Positions 15,645 through 26,800 of a DNA stretch of 43,171 nt are shown here, piece after piece; the stretch's first letter is position 1; each line of letters starts with the position of its first letter. Made by a program: the position numbers and the translations under genes. Under the pieces are notes generated by a model, which worked only from the letters and a program-made list of their open reading frames with translations, was not told the DNA's origin and did not search any database. Source of the stretch: Flavobacteriales bacterium (GTDB lineage Bacteria > Bacteroidota > Bacteroidia > Flavobacteriales_F > PHOS-HE28); NCBI GenBank assembly GCA_016787985.1, contig JAEUTC010000175.1, forward strand, positions 1-43,171, in the 5' to 3' direction.

Positions 15645-16715
15645 ATGACGACAGGGACCGTACGCCAATCCATAGGCATTGATTGTGCCAAGGACGAGTT
15701 CGTGGCAGCCTACTGCTGCTCGAGTGAACTGCGGGGGAGTGAATGCAAGCAGACTCTTGCATTCAAGAACAGCAAGCAAGGCATTGCCCGGTTCATAAGC
15801 TGGCAAGGCAAGCTGGGCGAAGAAGGGCTTGCCTTACCCATGGTGATGGAGGCCACGGGTGTCTATCACGAGCAGCTCGCATGCGCGCTGTACGATGGCG
15901 GGCATCAAGTACACGTGGTGTTGCCCAACAAGGCCAAGGCGTTCACCAGGTCCATCAATCTTCGCTCGGTGGATGATGGTTCATCGGCACGTACCCTTGC
16001 CTTGATGGGCATGGAGCGCAAGCTCGATCCTTGGGAGAAGCCCCGTGAACTCTACAGCCGGATGAAGCACCTCACGCGCGAACGGGAGGACATCCAGCAA
16101 TCCCTTTCCTCCACGAAGAACCAGCTGCATGCGGAAGAAGCCGGAGCCTTCACCAACCCCGGCACGGTTAAGCGGCTCAAGAGCCGGATCCGCTTCCTGG
16201 AGAAACAGATCCTAGCAGTGGAGACCGACCTGCGCTCGCTGATCAAGACGGAAAAGGACGTGAAGGAGCGGATCGACAGGGTATGCACCGCTCCGGGCAT
16301 CGGTTGGCTCACGATGGCGGTCCTCTTGGCTGAAACCAACGGCTTCCACCATGTGCGGAACCAACGCCAACTGACCAAGTACGCCGGGCTTGATGTGGAG
16401 AAACAGGACTCGGGCACCTCTGTGCATAAACCCGGAAGACTGTCCAAGAAAGGCAATCGACACATCCGCAAAGCCCTGTATATGCCTGCGCTCTCGCGCA
16501 TCCGCAGCGAAGCCAGCAGCAAGGTATTCTTCAAGCGGTTGGTCTCCAAGCACGGCGTGAAGATGAAAGCCCTCGCCGCTGTCCAGCGCAAAACGCTCCT
16601 TCTTGCCTACACCCTTTGGAAGAACAATACCCCATACGATCCGCAGTACCACACCTGCACAGGGGCCCAAGAAAAAGGGCAGCCCCTAGAGGCTGCCCTG
16701 AACGAGCTGGCTTGA
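15645..16715 (+). CDS. IS110-family transposase (DEDD + Transposase_20)
   Basis: A 356-residue serine-plus-DEDD recombinase. The N-terminal RuvC-like domain has G-I-D-C-A-K-D (Asp13) and V-M-E-A-T-G-V-Y (Glu69). The third and fourth acidic positions fall in S-V-D-D-G-S-S-A-R: Asp111 fits, but the fourth position reads Ser114 where relatives have Asp-Ala. A coiled coil (about 140-205) leads to the Transposase_20 domain with A-P-G-I-G-W and Y-A-G-L-D, then the S-G serine (Ser256) and L-S-K-K-G-N-R-H-I-R-K. The length is normal and the frame intact. If the serine substitution is real, activity may be reduced. The coding end overlaps a hairpin that reads as a terminator on the other strand. Confidence 0.9.
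   Translation: MTTGTVRQSIGIDCAKDEFVAAYCCSSELRGSECKQTLAFKNSKQGIARFISWQGKLGEEGLALPMVMEATGVYHEQLACALYDGGHQVHVVLPNKAKAFTRSINLRSVDDGSSARTLALMGMERKLDPWEKPRELYSRMKHLTREREDIQQSLSSTKNQLHAEEAGAFTNPGTVKRLKSRIRFLEKQILAVETDLRSLIKTEKDVKERIDRVCTAPGIGWLTMAVLLAETNGFHHVRNQRQLTKYAGLDVEKQDSGTSVHKPGRLSKKGNRHIRKALYMPALSRIRSEASSKVFFKRLVSKHGVKMKALAAVQRKTLLLAYTLWKNNTPYDPQYHTCTGAQEKGQPLEAALNELA
16672..16698 (-). terminator. Intrinsic terminator facing left, inside the 3' end of the IS110 transposase
   Basis: A perfect 8-bp stem (GGGCAGCC at 16677-16684, GGCTGCCC at 16691-16698) has a six-base loop. On the minus strand it is followed directly by five T residues (AAAAA on plus at 16672-16676). It would stop leftward transcription coming from the Rhs gene run into the insertion sequence. 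Confidence 0.6.
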
Positions 16716-16784
16716 AGCCGCTCTCGGAATGAATCCGAAACCAAAACTAAAGCAACCCAACGTAACACAGAATCTGCCAAGGCT

Positions 16785-16850
16785 TAGACCCGGCGGAGGT
16801 TTGCCGAGGTGGGTGGCGCTCGCGGAGGACACCCTGCGCAGGGTTAAGGC
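16785..16850 (+). repeat. REP element right of the IS110 element
   Basis: GACCCGGCGGAGGTTTGCC, then GGGTGGCGCTCGCGGAGG and ACACCCTGCGCAGGGTTAAGG, match the REP at 13076-13166 and 15312-15381 in the same orientation. The first hairpin arm is missing. No transposase relic adjoins it. The rest of the 16716-17104 gap holds only this repeat and the double-hairpin repeat. Confidence 0.7.
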
Positions 16851-16980
16851 ATCACACCTGCACGGGTGCGCTACCGGGATGGAACCGCCGAAGAACTGGC
16901 GGGACAGCGGGGTGTGCCGGGGTACCGGTTCATGTATGATGTGGGGGAGTAGTGACGCGACCAAGGCGGGAAGCTCCCAA

Positions 16981-17037
16981 GGGTAGCCACAGGCTACCGT
17001 ACCCATTTCGTGTTGAGCATAGGCGCAGCCTACGCTC
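16981..17037 (+). repeat. Double-hairpin repeat, copy 2
   Basis: Hairpin one is GGTAGCC-ACA-GGCTACC (16982-16998). Hairpin two is GAGCATAGGC-GCA-GCCTACGCTC (17015-17037). It is a direct copy of 12882-12943, with shared CACAGGCTACCGT and a nearby CGGGGTACCG. It may also help to stop leftward transcripts. Confidence 0.65.
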
Positions 17038-17104
17038 AGATCTTGTTGCCTTCGCGGACGCCATGCTCAGAGGGGGGAACCTACGGACGACCCCATGCCG
17101 AGGG

Positions 17105-17824
17105 TCATCTCGCCCAAGGAAACTTAACCCCGGGCCATCCAATGCACTGCTCCTTATGCAACCTCAGTTCAGGGTTGTTGCGAAGTCGGACAATGGAGAT
17201 AAGGCTTAACCTTTCGAATGTGTGCGTATATGGATTAGTCTTTATCTCATCGATTGGGAGAGCGGTCCTTCTATCCCATACAACGCAAGTGCTTGTGCTA
17301 TCTTCTAGGAACCGACAATACTTAAATGTCGGAGCGACCCGATGCGGGTACTGAGTAGGAACATCTTTGGCGGAAGGCTGAACTAGAAATGGAGGACCAC
17401 TCACCTGATGCTTACCCGGCCACGAAGTCTGATATTCTATCCGTTGTAGTTCCTGCAAACGAAAATCATACGTGAATAAGTCACGGGAAACGCCACCCAA
17501 ATGGAATGAGATCTTTGCAACACCATTCTCATTTCTCGTCACGTACGGCCCATAAATGGATTGCTGGTAGATTGTATCAGGGATACTTTTTACTCCAATT
17601 GGTATCTCGATTGAATCTGAGCCGAGCGCATATTCAAAGGAGTCAAGGCTATAGTTATTCATGCATGCCCAATAAAACGTATCCCCTTGCAGATAAAGGC
17701 GCATCCAGTCTGGATAAGTCTTGGTATCATCTGCAGTGGCGACAACGCGGGAGTAGCTAAATACTCGGACATCGCTACATGCCGCGAGCAGCATGAGGCC
17801 GAACAACGGAAGCGCCACTCTCAT
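17105..17824 (-). CDS. Hypothetical lipoprotein coupled to the Rhs gene; candidate immunity or anchor protein
   Basis: A 239-residue protein with a lipoprotein signal peptide (hydrophobic residues 3-13, lipobox L-A-A-C, Cys16). The rest is beta-rich and unrecognised, with scattered cysteines and aromatic residues. Its ATG (17824-17822) overlaps the TGA of the giant Rhs gene (17823-17821) as ATGA, so translation is probably coupled. Polymorphic-toxin genes are normally followed immediately by their immunity gene. A lipoprotein in that position could protect against a periplasm-active toxin, or it may be a structural partner. Its base composition is lower in GC than the Rhs core, like the adjoining C-terminal module. 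The last gene of the run. Confidence 0.65.
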   Translation of the reverse strand: MRVALPLFGLMLLAACSDVRVFSYSRVVATADDTKTYPDWMRLYLQGDTFYWACMNNYSLDSFEYALGSDSIEIPIGVKSIPDTIYQQSIYGPYVTRNENGVAKISFHLGGVSRDLFTYDFRLQELQRIEYQTSWPGKHQVSGPPFLVQPSAKDVPTQYPHRVAPTFKYCRFLEDSTSTCVVWDRRTALPIDEIKTNPYTHTFERLSLISIVRLRNNPELRLHKEQCIGWPGVKFPWAR

Positions 17825-20800
17825 GGTTTCCGCAGACTCTGAATAATAGTAGGGGTCTCATTCGAGTACATTCTGTCGTGCAGGGCTTTTTCGTATTTCC
17901 ATCCATTAATGAACGAAACTCGGCCAATACCAATTACTTGACCTGCATTTGGGGTGTTGTTTGGAAGGTGGGACCACGGCTCGAAGATCTTGTCATCGAA
18001 CAGCGATATTCCGATGCTTTGATACTGAGCGTGTAGTGCCCCATATGCATTTAGGTTTGCCGGGCTTGACAGAAGCCAAGTGCCGAAACGATTACCAGTT
18101 AAGGTTGGAAGTCCAGAATTAATCCCGTTGCGCCAGCCCACGATGTTGTCACTGATGTAGGTTTCGGCCTCTGCAAGATAGGATCGATAGGTTTCATTGC
18201 CGCCCCAAGCCTTAATCGAGTAATGATCGTGTGCTTCGCTTGCCTGGACGTCTGCAACCAACTGTGAATACGGATAAGAGCCATTGCCTAAGTTCTCTTG
18301 ATAGCGCTCGATAAGGGCTGTAAGTGTGGACAAATGCAAGACGGCCTCATGCCCTAAGACAATCGAAGCCTCGGCGGGATTTCCAATAGCTGTGCTCAGG
18401 GTTATATTAAGCATGAATTGGGATATTGCCGGCTGCGAGCCATCTGTGGGAACCTCGGGTAGGGAAATACTCGTGGCCCCCCGTAATGCACGAGTGCCAT
18501 CCATAATTACTGTAGGAAGCGTTGCGAAGGTGACCGGGATTGCAGCCAGTGGACCGACACGCACATTCGATCTGGGGTCCACTACATCACCATTACTGAT
18601 GTTCTGAAACTTGGTAAGTAGTTTCAAGAACGTAGGAGAGGCATTCGCAATCCTCAACGCGGTGGAGTAAATCCCAGGGGTACGAAGGAGTGCGAGATAA
18701 CCAAAAATGTCCGCTCCGTCAGGGTCAATGTAGAAGGCAGGATTGTTCGCACCGAACTGGTATGGTGAAAGGCCTGCGTACTTGGGTGCCAGGGGATCTA
18801 GTGTGAACCACCTTCCCTCGCGACTGCCGTACGACCTACTTCCGAAATCGACAGCGGTACTTGGCGTGCCCTGAATCTCGTTGTCATTTTCTTTCCCGTT
18901 AAATCCGTAGCGATAGGTCTGGGCATAGAAATTCCTTCCGGGCAACAGTGAACCAAATGGCTCGTACTCCTGTACGCTCAACAAGCCAGCATGCCATTCC
19001 TCCGCCTCTGGGTCGGCGTCGGTGTTGTAGCCTTCGGCCTCGTCGGTCACCACGGCGCACACGTTCCCCAGGTGGTCGGTCAGCTCGTAGCGCACCTTGC
19101 CAGCGCCCGTGGCCTGGTTCTCGTCGTAGGTGGGGTCATGGGCTTCTTGGTCCCAGTCATCCAAGCCCAATCGGCTACTGCCATAGATCGGGCGTTGGGT
19201 CACTTCGAAGCGCAACGGTGAGTTCTGGTCGGGGGCGGGTGTGTAGCGGTAAATTGCCATCACGTTGCCCTGCGCATCGTGTACGTAGTGCTCGCGGTGT
19301 TGGAGCTGTAGTTCAGCACCCGGTATGCCCAAGCCGTTGGTCACGGTCTTGTTGATGCGGTGGTTGCCCACGCCATAGCCGAATCCGAGGTGGTAACGTT
19401 CACCGCTCAATGCCGCCTGTTCCACGGCGCGCACCTTGCCGGTAGCCGTCCAATCGATATTGGCCAGGCCTTCGCGCTGGTCGCGGATCAGGTTGCCGAG
19501 GTCATCGTATCGGTAGTGGTTGTCAGAACCTGAGGCGTTCTCGTCCCACGGGTCGGTCACCACATCGGCCATTTCCGAGTCCTTGAAGAGCAGGTCCTCG
19601 GTGCCGTCGTCCGCTTGGGTCACGAGGTTGTCCAGGCCGGCATCCTTCAAATGGTATAGGCGGTTGCGCCACAGCTTTCCAGTGGGGTTGCCGTTCGGTT
19701 CGCTTCGGCTGTACCGGTAGGCGAGGTCGTCGAACAGGTCGCCGTTCTGGTCCCAACGCTGTGCGGTGAGGATGTTGCCGTTCGCGTCGTAGGTGTATTG
19801 GCTCTTGTGCAAGGCGTCCACCACGCCCACGTCCGTCCAGTCGTTGGCGGCGTTCAAGCCCTTACGGGTGTTGGCCTCCCGCAGGCGGTTCAGCTGGTCG
19901 TACTTGAAGCGCCAGCCGAGGATCTGCGGTGTGCCTTCTGTACCGCTAACCGCATACCAGTTGTCCACGGGCGGTAGGCTGCGCACCATGGCGCTGATGT
20001 TGCCGTTGTAGAGGTCGCGCCCGGTTTCGGAGATCGGGCCTTTGGCGATGAAGCGTTGGCCATTGCTGTTGTTCCACACCGCGTCGGAGATGGGGTAGTA
20101 GTCTTTGTCCGCATCGCCACCGCCGGGATCGAAGTAGTGCAGGCTGAGGCCGAAGGCGTCGCGCGCTACAGCCGCGTGGGGGTTGTCCACCAGGTCGGGG
20201 TCGCTGTCGTGCCCCATGTCCTGGTTTTGCTGCAGGCCATTGCTGTTGATGGCCTTCAACCAGCCTTGGAGCGTGTAGGCGTAGTCCATGCCCTGCACTT
20301 TGTTCTCGCCCAGTTCGGTGCGTAATAGGGGGCCGTGGGGGTAATAGAAGTAGGCCCCATCCTCACGCCAGGAGGCTTCGTCCTCCTTATCCGCACGGTT
20401 GGTCTCCACCTTGGTGATGCGGTTGTCGGCGTCGTAGGTGTAGCGGTGGTGGAACTGGTCGGGCTTGTTGTCCTGGTAATCCACCTGGTGTACGTTGCCG
20501 CTCACCAGATCGTAGGTATAGGCGATGTGCTTGAAGGCCTGGCCGGCGCCGGGTGCATCCTGGCGCATCGCTTCGCTTTCCTGCACGAGCTCCTTCACGT
20601 TGCCGTGGATGTCGTAGCTGTAGTGTGTGGCGTGCTCGTAGGTGAGCGGGTCGCCGTCCACCTCGTTGGTCAGCAGGTCTTCGTCGTACTGCTCTTCGTA
20701 GGTGGTGCTGGCCACGCGCAAGCGCAGGTTCTGTTGTTCACCCGCGAGGAACTGGTCGTCGATGTCGCTGCTGGTGGGGTTGTAGAAGGGTTCGTCGTAA

Positions 20801-23800
20801 TGCGTCCGGGTAACCTCGAAGCGGTGCCCGGCGTGCAGGAAGGATTCCAGGTTCTCCTGCTCGATGGCGGTGTTCTGGAATTCACCTTCCACATCGCTGC
20901 CGAAGATGTCTTTGAACAAGAAGGCGCCTTCTTCCACCTCACCGCTCTCGAACACGCGCCCAAGCTTATCGTAGCGGCTGTAGCTGTAGCGTTTCTTGGG
21001 ACTGTAATTGAACTGTTTGGTGTTCTGGCTGAGGACCAAACGGCCGAGCTTGTCGTACCAGAAGCGTTGGCTGTAGAGGCCCACTTCGTCGCGGATGGTG
21101 CGGGCGTAACGGACTGGGGTGCCTGTGTATGCGCCTCCGAGGAAGCCGAGGTGTCGGTCGGCGAATTGGATGGTGTTGATGCGGATATTGTTCGGCACCG
21201 TCTGACCATCGAGGTCATCGGGCCATATCCCGGATCCGGCCACGCCCAAGTCGGTGGCGCTAGGCGTCATCACCACCGTGCCGTTGTGGTGGTCGGGTTC
21301 TGCGTAGTTGAGCCTGTAGAACCGGCCCGGTGTGGTGGCCGCGAAGCCGGTGGACCTGTCGTGGAACCACATGGCGGTGATCGCACCTGAAAGAAGGGAT
21401 GCGGGCTGAGCTCCTGTTATCTGGGTCGCGTCGAAAGGCGCAGAGGGTGTTGGCTGGCGTTTGACCAACCGCAGATTCCCGTTCAGGTTACCCACCAGAT
21501 ACTCTTCCTGCATAGTGCCATTGATCGGGAAGGGTTGCCAGTGCCAGATCTTCTTCAATGGCACAGTGGAAGAGACCAGTGCGGAGTAGGAACTCGAAGA
21601 TGGCAGTTTCGTCACATGCCTGCCGGCGCCGCTCAACTCCCCGACGATAAGGACGGCCCCGGCTGCGGATACGGTCACATCATTCCAATGCAAGGCTGCA
21701 CCTGAGGATACCACCGGCTGGTCCAATGTAGCCATGGATGTTCCGTTCAAGGTCTTGCGTTTCCCGTACTGGCCGACCGTTATCCCTTGCGTGGGCGACG
21801 AAGCATATACCGCGTTCAAATTGCGTTGGGTGACCGTACTGGCCACGGTCTCGTTGGACGGAACCGGCTGCCATGTCTGGCCCCCGTTGTTCGTGTAGCG
21901 CACCACCATGTGGTCACCCACCGCGTAGCCGTGGTCGGCATCGTGGAAGTGGACATCGTTCATGCCTGAGAGGTAGACCTCGTTCACGGCCATGCGCATG
22001 GTCCCGCTCGCTTTGTGGATGGATGCCTGGTCGCCGACGGCCACGATCTCGCCATTCGAAAGCAGGGTCAAACCGTGGAGATCCGCTCCATTGAAGGGCA
22101 TCTGGGTGAATACGGGAGAAGGCGCTTGCACATCACCACAATGGAACAGGTAACCATCGTCCCCAGCGATGGTGGCTTCCCATGTTCCGCCACTCGGCTT
22201 CAGAACCACGTCATCCAAGTCGACCGGTCCCACGGACAAGGTGGCTGTGGGTTGCGTGCCAGTCCAGTCCATGAGGTTCACCTCCCCTGCGGCACCCACG
22301 GTGATGAGCTTGGTGTTGCCACTATACACGGCCGCGCCGGTGAGGTCGGAAGCGATCGCCGTGGGTCGGGCCTTCCAGTAAGTCGCCGGTCCTGTGCCGA
22401 TGCACTCGAACAAGGTGCCCTTTTCGCCCACGGCCCTGGGTTGGTCATTCACCATATGCAATGGGGAAAGCGGCTTGATGCTACGGCTCCGGGATGTCCA
22501 GGTGTTGTTGCTCGGAGCGTTGCCATGGAAGAGGACCCCTGACGACCCGCCGAGCACGGTATTCTGCTGCGATGCCCCGGTGGCGAGGAGTATCCGAATG
22601 GCCGTTGGTACATCGGTCGCTGTTGCGTTGCTAACGGCAACGGGTGCGGACATGGGTGCCACGGACATGTCCAAGTCCTCAAGGCGGTCGGCATTCGTGT
22701 TGTAGTACCGCGCTTTAGGTCCAGGGATAGGTGCCATATCGGCATACGTGGTACCGGTCTCTTGGGTCCAAGACCAAACCCACTGGTCAGTGACCCAGTC
22801 ACGCGAACCGCGAATGGCCTTGCCGGACTGCGTGCCCGTGTTCCTGGTAACGAGGGCGACGTTGAAGGCGTTCGAGCCAACCCAATGGCCCAAGAGGCGA
22901 TGGATGGGATCCGTCGATCCGGGGTCCGGATCGATCACGCTACTCCAGATGACATCCTCTTGGAGAAGATCCTCGGTCATCCGCAAGGTCCCAGTGGCAT
23001 CCCCGACGATGCACCGAAGGCTGATCGGCTCATTGCCCTCCATCAAAGCCCAACTGGCAGTGAGGTCCGGTGCGCCTGGCACGCTTGGTCGTTCGTGCAG
23101 CGTAGGTGACGCCCCCGCCTGCATCAAGATGCGGACCAACCGACCTTGTTCTCCCACTGCGATCAACTTCGCTTGGTCCGTCGTTCCGAAGTAAGGGTTC
23201 AGGTCTTTCCAGTCATCAGCAGGATCCCCGAAGACGCTCCATGTGACTCCGCCATCGCTCGTGGCATGCAGTACCCCGTTCGGATCCTCTCCCGTCGCGC
23301 TCACGAGGATCGCCACCCCCTCCAAGGCGTTCAGGAAATAGATGTCCCGGAAATGTGCGCTCGTATGCGTATGAACCGTGGTCCAACCACCGGTGGGCGA
23401 ACTGCCTGTAGAGGTATGGAGCAAGGTGCCGAAAAGCCCAGCCAGGTACCCGCCATCGGCGGAGTACATGGAACCGCATTCCAGTGCGGCAGCGATCTCG
23501 GCGGTCAGGTGTGGGCTGTTGTCAACGAATGAGCTACCGTCGTATCCTGTAATGAAGAAAACCCCGTTCTTGCCGTCCGAGGACCGCCCACCGATGTAGA
23601 GACGCTGCATGTTGGGCACCACGTTGACCGATGTCAAGTGCGAGGCGTTGTTCGTGACGATGGCCTGTGGTGCCGGATTCCCGTTGAACACTGTTCCGGA
23701 GGTCATCCGCTGAAGGGCTCCATTATCGCCAACGGCCATTCCACGAAGCGGCACAGAGGAAGACTGTCTGTAAACGACCACGTCCCGGAAGCCTTGGCTG

Positions 23801-26800
23801 TGGGTCCCTAAGGTGCCCGTGACCAGATCCCAGGAGGTGCCTGCGTCGAGCGATCGGAGAACCGCACCATCTTTCCCGATAGCGAAAACGGTGTTCAGGT
23901 CGAGTGCGGTGGGTGAGCCTTGTACTGCTGCCACAGACCTTAGGTCGGAGCCCACCGTATTCGTGCTCCTGGACCATGACTTGCCGCCATCCACTGTCTT
24001 GAACAGCATCCCCCGAAGCAGTGTGTTCGGTAGGAAGGGGATGGAGTGAACCCGATTTGCCGTGAGAAAACCGATACCACCAGGTAGAATATGGGAACTC
24101 GTTACTTGTACATCTGACGGAATGCCTATCGGTATCGCGGATTCCCACAGCGCCATGGCGTCCTGGTCGGGCATTTTTTGCCGTACGGGCTGCTCCAAAC
24201 TGTTGAACACATAGTCTGATGCAAGGCGATGGGTCGTGAACACGGTCCGGGTATCACTGGCCCGGTCGTTGGCGATGCGCAGGGCCTCCGCAGAGTTCGA
24301 GCTGGAGAAAGCGGCCTGTTCCACACCCTCGGGTGGAACGGTGCGGATCAAGTTGCCTGCTTGGTCGTAGTAGTAGAGGGTGAAGTGGTGCTCGTCTCTG
24401 CCCGTGTGCGTGCGCGAGAGCGTTTCCAGCACGTTCTGGCAGCCAGCGTCGTAGGTCTGGTGGAAGTCCTCCGAAATGTCCACCAATTGCTGCTCGTAGA
24501 GCGTCACGGAGTTCATTTGTGCGATCACCGCGATCGTATTGTCGCACGAGTCTGGGGGTGGGACATTGGGAAGGCCGGGTAGCTCGATCTGGGGTGGGGG
24601 GCTGCAAGGGTCAGGTAGTTGGCAGTAGTTGAAGATGCAGGTCAGTTGCGGGTTGTTCGCTTCCTTTGCTGAGATCACTCCATCAAGCATGGCGCTCGTG
24701 ATCAGCGCCGTGTATCCTTCTACACAAGGGCACAGGTAGCCATTGACGAAATAGCAGAGTGCGGCATCGAGTGAGAGGTCCGCGTATGAACCACCGTGCA
24801 TGTCGTTGTAGTCATCAATTACTTCAGCCAGTTGTTGGTAGGCTTCGGAGCAATCTGGTGGCGGGGTCCCATTGCAATCTGGAAGGGCTACCGCAGGGTT
24901 ACAGGGCTCGGGTTCCGGAGCCCGGCTTATATAGGCATGTTGTGGTACTTGAACGCTTTGGGGCGGTGGAGGGTAGAGGTGCGCAAGGAATGCGGGACTC
25001 CAAAGGCCGCAGACGTCAAGGCCCAAGCACACATCAAGCGGCCTGATATCGAAGCCAAGGTATTCGCCATAATCTTCGCCGATATGAACGGTAATGGAAT
25101 TCGACAGCGGTACGGTTGGCTCAATGGATACAATGGACCAATCCAACAGGTTAGCAAGGTTCGTCCATGTGTAGATCGGAACATGCGGGACGATCTCAAG
25201 GCAACCTTCAACCAATAGGGTGCCCGATTCAGAGTTAAAGAGGCTGGTCGTTGAGGTTCCCCAAGTGGCGTCAAGTATTGCCGCAATCTCTGGATACTGG
25301 GCCAGGAGAGGGCTCGACTGTAGATCGATCGAAGGCGAGAGCCACACTGAGGGGGGGTCTCCTGGAGCTGGCTGTGCCGCCTGTAGGTTGTTGTAAAGGC
25401 GTTCAGCGATGACACGGGCTAGTTGACCCAGCAATCGGGTGTCCTCCGGTTCTGCGCAGGCCGGTTCCGCCAATGGCACGTTGCAAGACTGAAGGCTGAC
25501 GCAAGGGATGTCCAGTACGATATGGGCCTCGCCGGAGCCGTGCTCTGTATCATAGGAGATCGGAAGCCGGTAAGCATGGATGAATCCATCTTCCTGCACA
25601 CCCTCTATGGCCTCCCACTCACCAATCACTAGATCCTGAGCGTAGCCATACACGAATTTTGGCGTGTGGATCTTGAAGCAACCGTCCTTTCCGTAATTCA
25701 ACACGGATCCGGAAACACCTGAAGCGGAGGAGAACTGGCCCACCATTTTACATTGCCCACTTTCCTCAGGATCCAAGATCGGGCCTAGTATTTCGAGCAA
25801 CTCGGGGGTCATGAGCGGGTTGCTGAACATCTCCATTTCCGCCGGGTTAAGGTGGTTAGACCATAGTGCGAGGTCCTCGACCAGCTTGAACAGGTCTTGG
25901 AGAAGGGCGTCGTCACAGCAATCGGCACAAACGGAAAGGTCGATGCATGTGTGGTGTACCACCATATTGCCGACCACGAGATCATCCTTCATCATGGTGG
26001 CAGAGAAGGCGCGGTACACACCCAACTCGTCGGCGTCTCCATAGGGTTCGGGCTGTATCAGATCAGTAAAGCCGACATTCGGCATCTCGATTCGGAGGCA
26101 AGGGTCTTCCAAGAATGTGACCGTGAGGGTACCATCGTCATTGTTGCTCACCAGCCCAGTGGTGCGGCAGGGGCCATAGAGATTCAGCGGGTTTTGTGGG
26201 TTGCAGTATTCATCGGAGAGGAGAGTCATGATCTCTCCGTTCATGAGCGGGCTTTCGAAGAGATCAAGACCTGTACCGGCGGGCAGCATGTTATTGCCAT
26301 CGCGACTGTGCAGTAATCGCTCCGCCACCACCGCGAAGAGCCCATTGAGCACCTCCTCATTGCTTCCTGCACAGGCCAGAGGAGGAGCAGGTGCACAGGT
26401 TCCCAAGGAAAGCACCTCCTGGGCCTCCTCTTCCGGGTCGGTCAGGTACGCGCGCCCTTCGATGGATGCGAGCATTTCCCCATCTTCATTAACGAACCAG
26501 CACATGAACCGGTCGCCGGGTAGTGGGCCGAAATTCGAGATCCCGGAAGCGGAGGCCAAAGCCGCTTCTAAACTTCCGAAATCAGGGAAGGCCTGGCTTT
26601 CGATATCGATCTGTACATAGGGTCCATTCTGCACGTCGGGGCAGAACAATCGGAAGCCAGGGCCCACGGGGTCGAACAGCCAAGTGGCATCCAAGTCGGT
26701 CGGCCCCCAGAACCATGTCTGCGTTACGGCCTCGATGACCATTCGCAACTCGCTCCCGAGGTTTTCCGCCACGTCTACGGGAAGCTGGGTGGTCGAGTTC

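Larger units (their letters stand above)
15382..16784 (+). mobile_element. IS110-family insertion sequence (boundaries approximate)
   Basis: The element carries one transposase gene, a 263-base non-coding left part and a short right part. The boundaries are placed where REP-like sequence stops on the left and resumes on the right. No terminal inverted repeats or target duplication are visible, as expected for IS110. The long upstream non-coding part suggests the IS110 rather than the IS1111 subgroup. REP sequence on both sides fits the known habit of some IS110 elements to insert in or near REPs. Confidence 0.6.

Noticed and set aside
15382..16784. Simple insertion of the IS110 element into a single REP
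   Set aside because: Left and right REP pieces do not join into one uninterrupted REP; both contain the same inner part, so exact ends and target cannot be set from this window.
20335..21390. Plus-strand open frame of 351 codons opposite the Rhs core
   Set aside because: Val/Gly-rich antisense shadow of YD repeats.
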